This document shows, piece by piece, positions 57,401 to 64,000 of a stretch of 64,000 nucleotides of DNA (the stretch's first letter is position 1; the number at the start of each line of letters is the position of its first letter). The translations under genes and the position numbers were made by a program. The notes beneath the pieces are model-generated. The model saw only the letters and a program-made list of their open reading frames with translations. It searched no databases and was not told where the DNA came from. Source of the stretch: Atherix ibis (Eukaryota; Arthropoda; Insecta; Diptera; Athericidae); assembly GCA_958298945.1 (NCBI GenBank), contig OY282610.1, forward strand, positions 46,321,667-46,385,666. The letters run 5' to 3'.

Positions 57401-59472
57401 TGTTTTTTGGTGTTTTTTATTGTTTTTGGTTTTTAGTTTTTTTTGTTGAGTTTTTTGGTGTTTTTTGGTGTTTTTGGCGATTTTTGGCGTTTATCTCGTT
57501 TTTTTGGTGTTTTTTTTAGTGTTTTTGGCGTTTTTTGGTGTTTTTTGGTGTTTTTTGGTGTTTTTGGCGGTTTTGGTGTTTTTTGGTGTTTTTTAGTGTT
57601 TTTTTGTTGTTTTTTTTTTGTTGTGTTTTTTGGCGTTTTTTGACGTTTATAGCTTTTTTTGGAGTTTTTTGGAGTTTTTGGTGTTTTTTAGTGTTTTTGG
57701 CGTTTTTGGCGTTTATGGCGTTTTTTGGTGTTTTTTGGTGTTTTTTAGTGTTTTTTGGTGTTTTTTTAGTGTTTTTGCGTTTTTTGGTGTTTTTTTTAAG
57801 TGTTTTTGGCGTTTTTGGTGTTTCTTAGTGTTTTTGGCGGTTTTGGTGTTTTTTTGTGTTTTTTTTTTTTTTTGTATTTTTTGGCGTTTTTTTGCGTTTT
57901 TTGGCGTTTATAATGTTTTTTGGTGTTTATGGCGTTTTTTTTGGCGATTTTAGTGTTTCTTGCTGTTTTTTGGTGTTTTTTGTGTTTTATGGTGTTTTTG
58001 GCGTTTTTTGGAATTTTTTTGGCGTTTTTGGTGTTTTTGGTGGTTTTGGTGTTTTTTAGTGTTTTTTGTGTTTTTGGTGTTTTTTTGGCGTTTTTTGGCG
58101 TTTATGGCGTTTTTGGTGTTTTTTGGTGTTTTTTAGTGTTTTTTGGTGTTTTTTTAGTGTTTTTGGTGTTTTTTTTTTGGCGTTTTTTGGCGTTTATAGT
58201 GTTTTTTGGCGTTTATGGCGTTTTTTGGCGTTTTTTAGTGTTTCTTGGTGTTTTTTGGTGTTTTTAGTGTTTTTGGCATTTTTTGGAATATTTTTGGCGT
58301 TTTTGGTGTTTTTGGTGGTTTTGGTGTTTTTTAGTGTTTTTGTGTTTTTTGGTGTTTTTTGGCGTTTTTTGGCGTTTTTGGTGTTTCTTAGTGTTTTTGG
58401 CGGTTTTGGTGTTTTTTTTTGTGTTTTTGGTGTTTTTTGGTGTTTTTTTATTGTTTTTTTGTTGAGTTTTTTGGTGGTGTTTTTTGGTGTTTTTGGCGAT
58501 TTTTGGCGTTTATCTCGTTTTTTTTGGTGTTTTTTTTAGTGTTTTTTGGCGTTTTTTTGGTGTTTTTTGGTGTTTTTGGCGGTTTTGGTGTTTTTTGGTG
58601 TTTTTTAGTGTTTTTTTGTTGTTTTTTTTGTTGTGTTTTTTGGCGTTTTTTGACGTTTATAGCTTTTTTTGCAGTTTTTTGGAGTTTTTGGTGTTTTTTA
58701 GTGTTTTTGGCGTTTTTTGGCGTTTATGGCGTTTTTGGTGTTTTTTTGGTGTTTTTTAGTGTTTTTTGGTGTTTTTTTAGTGTTTTTGGCGTTTTTTGGT
58801 GTTTTTTTAGTGTTTTTGGCGTTTTTGGTGTTTCTTAGTGTTTTTGGCGGTTTTGGTGTTTTTTTGTGTTTTTATTTTTTTTTTTGTATTTTTTGGCGTT
58901 TTTTTGCGTTTTTTGGCGTTTATAGTGTTTTTTGGTGTTTATGGCGTTTTTTTGGCGTTTTTAGTGTTTCTTGCTGTTTTTTGGTGTTTTTTTGTGTTTT
59001 ATGGTGTTTGTTCGCGTTTTTTGGTGTTTTTTTAGTGTTTTTGGCGTTTTTTGGAATTTTTTTGGCGTTTTTGGTGTTTTTGGTGGTTTTGGTGTTTTTT
59101 AGTGTTTTTTGTGTTTTTGGTGTTTTTGGCGTTTTTTGGCGTTTATGGTGTTTTTTGGCGTTTATGGCGTTTATGGTGTTTCTTAGTGTTTTTGGCGGTT
59201 TTGGTGTTTCTTAGTGTTTTTGGCGGTTTTGGTATTTTTAGTGTTTTTTGTGTTTTTGGTGTTTTTTTGGCGTTTTTTGGCGTTTATGGCGTTTTTTTGG
59301 TGCTTTTTGGTGTTTTTTAGTGTTTTTTGGTGTTTTTTTAGTGTTTTTGGCGTTTTTTGGTGTTTTTTTTAGTGTTTTTGGCGTTTTTGGTGTTTCTTAG
59401 TGTTTTTGGCGTTTTTTGGCGTTTATAGTGTTTTTTGGCGTTTATGGCGTTTTTTGGCGTTTTTTTAGTGTT
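54429..59472. repeat. G/T-rich satellite array, middle block
   Basis: Same word structure as the left block. Variant words mark a higher-order layout: CGATTTTTGGCGTTTATCTC recurs at about 55405, 56105, 57478 and 58497, and a TTGTTGTGTTTTTTGGCGTT-type block precedes TATAGCTTTTTTTGGAGTTT at about 55535, 56225, 57615 and 58625. No gene or other insert was seen. It runs into the assembly gap. Confidence 0.95.
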
Positions 59473-59672
59473 NNNNNNNNNNNNNNNNNNNNNNNNNNNN
59501 NNNNNNNNNNNNNNNNNNNNNNNNNNNNNNNNNNNNNNNNNNNNNNNNNNNNNNNNNNNNNNNNNNNNNNNNNNNNNNNNNNNNNNNNNNNNNNNNNNNN
59601 NNNNNNNNNNNNNNNNNNNNNNNNNNNNNNNNNNNNNNNNNNNNNNNNNNNNNNNNNNNNNNNNNNNNNNNN
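59473..59672. other. Assembly gap, 200 N
   Basis: Exactly 200 undetermined bases inside the satellite. The round size suggests a placeholder rather than a measured distance, so array length here is unknown. Confidence 0.99.
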
Positions 59673-62600
59673 GTTTTTTGGAATTTTTTTTGGCGTTTTT
59701 GGTATTTTTGGTGGTTTTGGTGTTTTTTAGTGTTTTTTGTGTTTTTGGTGTTTTTTGGCGTTTTTTGGCGTTTATGGTGTTTCTTAGTGTTTTTGGCAGT
59801 TTTGGTGTTTCTTAGTGTTTTTGGCGGTTTTGGTGTTTTTTAATGTTTTATGTGTTTTTGGTGTTTTTTGGCGTTTTTTGGCGTTTATGGTGTTTTTTGG
59901 TGTTTTTTGGTGTTTTTTGGTGTTTTTTGGTGTTTTTTGGTGTTTTTTTTAGTGTTTTTGGCGTTTTTTGGTGTTTTTTGGTGTTTTTTGGGGTTTTTTA
60001 GTGTTTTTTTTAGTGTTTTTGGCGTTTTTGGTGTTTCTTAGTGTTTTTGGCGGTTTTGGTGTTTTTTGGTGCTTTTTAGTGTTTTTGGCGTTTTTTGGCG
60101 TTAATGGCGTTTTTTGGTGTTTTTTGGTGTTTTTTTAGTGTTTTTTGGTGTTTTTTAGTGTTTTTGGCGTTTTTTTCGCGTTTTTTGGTGTTTTTTGGTA
60201 TTTTTTTTTGTGTTTTTGGGGTTTTTTTGGCGTTTTTGGTGTTTCTTTGTGTTTTTGGCGGTTTTGGTGTTTTTTTGGTGTTTTTTGGCGTTTTTTGGCG
60301 TTTATAGTGTTTTTTGGCGTTTATGGTATTTCTTAGTGTTTTTGGCGGTTTTGGCGTTTTTGGTGTTTCTTAGTGTTTTTGGCGGTTTTGGTGTTTTTTT
60401 GTGTTTTTGGTGTTTTTTGGCGTTTATGGCGTTTTTGGCGTTTTTTGGTGTTTTTTAGTGTTTTTGGCGTTTTTTCGCGTTTTTTGGTGTTTTTTAGTGT
60501 TTTTGGCGTTTTTTGGTGTTTTTTGGTGTTTTTTGGTGTTTTTTAGTGTTTTTAGCGTTTTTTGGGCTTTTTTTAGTGTTTTTGGCGTTTTTTGGCGTTT
60601 ATGGCGTTTTTTGTGTTTTTTAGTGTTTTTTGGTGTTTCTTAGTGTTTTTGGCGGTTTTGGTGTTTTTTTGTGGTTTTGGTGTTTTTTTGGCGTTTTTTA
60701 AATGTTTTTTAGTGTTTTTTTTTTGTTTTTTTTTGTTGTGTTTTTTGGCGTTTTTTGGCGTTTATAGCTTTTTTTGGCGTTTTTTGGAGTTTTTGGTGTT
60801 TTTTAGTGTTTTTTAGCGTTTTTTGGTGTTTTTTTTTAGTGTTTTTGGCGTTTTTTTCGCGTTTTTTGGTGTTTTTTTCGCGTTTTTTGGTGTTTCTTAG
60901 CGGTTTTGGTTTTTTTTGTGTTTTTGGTGTTTTTTTGCGTTTTTTGGCGTTTTTGGCTTTTTTTGGAATTTTTTTGGCGTTTTTGGTGTTTTTGTGGTTT
61001 TGGTGATTTTAGTGTTTTTTTGTGGTTTTTGGTGTTTTTTGGCGTTTTTTGGCGTTTATGGTGTTTCTTAGTGTTTTTGGCGGTTTTGGTGTTTTTTAGT
61101 GTTTTTTGTGTTTTTGGTGTTTTTTTGGCGTTTTTTGGCGTTTATGGTGTTTTTTGGCGTTTTTGGCGTTTATGGTTTTTTTTGGCGTTTTTTGGCGTTT
61201 TTGGTGTTTTTAGTGTTTTTTATTGTTTTTGGTTTTTGGTTTTTTTTGGCGTTTTTTAGTGTTTTTGGCGTTTTTTGGTGTTTTTTAATGTTTTTTGGTT
61301 TTTTTTTAGTGTTTTTGGCGTTTTTTTCGCGTTTTTTGGTGTTTTTTGGTGTATTTTATAGTGTTTTTGGCGTTTTTGGTGTTTCTTAGTGTTTTTGGCG
61401 GTTTTGGCGTTTTTGGTGTTTCTTAGTGTTTTTGGCGGTTTTGGTGTTTTTTTGTGTTTTTGGTGTTTTTTGGCGTTTATGGCGTTTTTGGCGTTTTTTG
61501 GTGTTTTTTAGTGTTTTTGGCGTTTTTTCGCGTTTTTTGGTGTTTTTTAGTGTTTTTGGCGTTTTTTGGTGTTTTTTGGTGTTTTTTGGTGTTTTTTAGT
61601 GTTTTTAGCGTTTTTTGGGCTTTTTTTAGTGTTTTTGGCGTTTTTTGGCGTTTATGGCGTTTTTTGTGTTTTTTAGTGTTTTTTGGTGTTTCTTAGTGTT
61701 TTTGGCGGTTTTGGTGTTTTTTTGTGGTTTTGGTGTTTTTTTGGCGTTTTTTAAATGTTTTTTAGTGTTTTTTTTTTGTTTTTTTTTGTTGTGTTTTTTG
61801 GCGTTTTTTGGCGTTTATAGCTTTTTTTGGCGTTTTTTGGAGTTTTTGGTGTTTTTTAGTGTTTTTTAGCGTTTTTTGGTGTTTTTTTTAGTGTTTTTGG
61901 CGTTTTTTTCGCGTTTTTTGGTGTTTTTTTCGCGTTTTTTGGTGTTTCTTAGCGGTTTTGGTTTTTTTTGTGTTTTTGGTGTTTTTTTGCGTTTTTTGGC
62001 GTTTTTGGCTTTTTTTGGAATTTTTTTGGCGTTTTTGGTGTTTTTGTGGTTTTGGTGATTTTAGTGTTTTTTTGTGTTTTTGGTGTTTTTTGGCGTTTTT
62101 TGGCGTTTATGGTGTTTCTTAGTGTTTTTGGCGGTTTTGGTGTTTTTTAGTGTTTTTTGTGTTTTTGGTGTTTTTTTTGGCGTTTTTTGGCGTTTATGGT
62201 GTTTTTTGGCGTTTTTGGCGTTTATGGTTTTTTTTGGCGTTTTTTGGCGTTTTTGGTGTTTTTAGTGTTTTTTATTGTTTTTGGTTTTTGGTTTTTTTTT
62301 GGCGTTTTTTAGTGTTTTTGGCGTTTTTTTGGTGTTTTTTAATGTTTTTTGGTTTTTTTTTTAGTGTTTTTGGCGTTTTTTTCGCGTTTTTTGGTGTTTT
62401 TTGGTGTATTTTATAGTGTTTTTGGCGTTTTTGGTGTTTCTTAGTGTTTTTGGCGGTTTTGGTGTTTTTTTTGTGTTTTTGGTGTTTTTTGGCGTTTGTA
62501 GTGTTTTTTGGCGTTTATGGCGTTTTTTGGCGTTTTTTAGTGTTTCTTGGTGTTTTTTGGTGTTTTTTGTATTTTATGGCGTTTTTTGGAATTTTTTTTG

Positions 62601-64000
62601 GCGTTTTGTAGTGTTTCTGAGTGTTTTTTGTGTTTTATGGCGTTTTTTGGCGTTTATGGCGTTTGTTCGCGTTTTTTGGTGTTTTTTAGTGTTTTTGGCG
62701 TTTTTTGGAATTTTTTTTGGCGTTTTTGGTGTTTTTGGTGGTTTTGGTGTTTTTTGGCGTTTTTTGGCGTTTATGGTGTTTTTTGGTGTTTTTTGGTGTT
62801 TTTTGGTGTTTTTTGGTGTTTTTTGGTGTTTTTTTAGTGTTTTTGGCGTTTTTTTATCGTTTTTTGGTGTTTTTTGGTGTATTTTATAGTGTTTTTGGCG
62901 TTTTTGGTGTTTCTTAGTGTTTTTGGCGGTTTTGGTGTTTTTTTTGTGTTTTTGGTGTTTTTTGGCGTTTATAGTGTTTTTTGGCGTTTATGGCGTTTTT
63001 TGGCGTTTTTTAGTGTTTCTTGGTGTTTTTTGGTGTTTTTTGTGTTTTATGGCGTTTTTTGGAATTTTTTTTGGCGTTTTTGGTATTTTTGGTGGTTTTG
63101 GTGTTTTTTAGTGTTTTTTGTGTTTTTGGTGTTTTTTGGCGTTTTTTGGCGTTTATGGTGTTTCTTAGTGTTTTTGGCAGTTTTGGTGTTTCTTAGTGTT
63201 TTTGGCGGTTTTGGTGTTTTTTAATGTTTTATGTGTTTTTGGTGTTTTTTGGCGTTTTTTGGCGTTTATGGTGTTTTTTGGTGTTTTTTTGGTGTATTTT
63301 GGTGTTTTTTGGTGTTTTTTGGTGTTTTTTTAGTGTTTTTGGCGTTTTTTGGTGTTTTTTGGTGTTTTTTGGGGTTTTTTAGTGTTTTTTTTTAGTGTTT
63401 TTGGCGTTTTTGGTGTTTCTTAGTGTTTTTGGCGGTTTTGGTGTTTTTTGGTGCTTTTTAGTGTTTTTGGCGTTTTTTGGCGTTAATGGCGTTTTTTGGT
63501 GTTTTTTGGTGTTTTTTTAGTGTTTTTTGGTGTTTTTTAGTGTTTTTGGCGTTTTTTTCGCGTTTTTTGGTGTTTTTTGGTATTTTTTTTTGTGTTTTTG
63601 GGGTTTTTTTGGCGTTTTTGGTGTTTCTTTGTGTTTTTGGCGGTTTTGGTGTTTTTTTGGTGTTTTTTGGCGTTTTTTGGCGTTTATAGTGTTTTTTGGC
63701 GTTTATGGTGTTTCTTAGTGTTTTTGGCGGTTTTGGCGTTTTTGGTGTTTCTTAGTGTTTTTGGCGGTTTTGGTGTTTTTTTGTGTTTTTGGTGTTTTTT
63801 GGCGTTTATGGCGTTTTTGGCGTTTTTTGGTGTTTTTTAGTGTTTTTGGCGTTTTTTCGCGTTTTTTGGTGTTTTTTAGTGTTTTTGGCGTTTTTTGGTG
63901 TTTTTTGGTGTTTTTTGGTGTTTTTTAGTGTTTTTAGCGTTTTTTGGGCTTTTTTTAGTGTTTTTGGCGTTTTTTGGCGTTTATGGCGTTTTTTGTGTTT
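59673..64000. repeat. G/T-rich satellite array, right block with higher-order repeats
   Basis: Same words, plus two clear higher-order periods. The stretch 60401-60816 recurs at 61454-61869 (shift 1053; the same 80-residue reading frame results). The stretch from 59673 to about 60618 recurs from 63055 to the window end (shift 3382), with a few indels, for example near 59890 against 63280. The array continues beyond the window. Confidence 0.95.

Noticed and set aside
53131..64000. Dozens of long plus-strand open frames rich in F, G, V, W, L (FGVFWRF type)
   Set aside because: They follow from T-tract/GGTG words lacking stop codons in some frames; overlapping frames are open together and the same words recur. 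No start context, no domain; a product of composition.
53131..64000. CRISPR-like array
   Set aside because: Eukaryotic context, no fixed repeat with unique spacers, no cas genes.

Overview
The window is nuclear DNA of an insect, most likely a true fly (Diptera). It is AT-rich, its genes have short introns (often 50-90 bp, GT-AG), it carries chemoreceptors of the insect 7tm_7/7tm_6 families, and it has fly-type mariner, Tc1, Tigger and Jockey-like mobile elements plus an insect mitochondrial insert. I cannot name the species. All exon joins below were made by eye from splice signals, phase and family knowledge. No search was run.

Layout. 1-4340 is mostly empty, but positions 37-127 hold a second, open copy of the first exon of Top3beta, and 1200-1690 holds three inverted repeats and a small open frame with two SUMO-interaction-like motifs. 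4357-7400 is a complete nine-exon DNA topoisomerase 3-beta gene (-). 7676-30840 is a gustatory receptor cluster of four intact-looking genes and one frameshifted copy. It is riddled with mobile DNA: Tigger and mariner remnants, an intact Tc1 element with about 237-bp inverted repeats, a TTAA-flanked MITE, a tRNA-type SINE, and a broken Jockey-like element. Two receptor introns have grown to 2-3 kb by such insertions.

30922-44394 is a housekeeping block: prune (-), Pink1 (+), a probable Spc25 kinetochore gene (-), BubR1 (+), and a PHOSPHO-type HAD phosphatase (-). Prune/Pink1 and Spc25/BubR1 are divergent pairs; the second joins two kinetochore/spindle-checkpoint genes. 45910-47258 is a decayed odorant receptor. 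47451-53010 is a nest of transposons: a Tigger element interrupted by two mariners, and a Tc3-like transposase relic interrupted by a SINE.

53131-64000 is a G/T-rich satellite array of about 10-bp words (T-tracts separated by GGTG or GGCG) with higher-order repeats of about 1.05 and 3.38 kb. It is interrupted by a mitochondrial insert (rrnL-trnV-rrnS) and a 200-base assembly gap. The array's near-10-bp T-tract phasing and the embedded mitochondrial piece are the most unusual features here.
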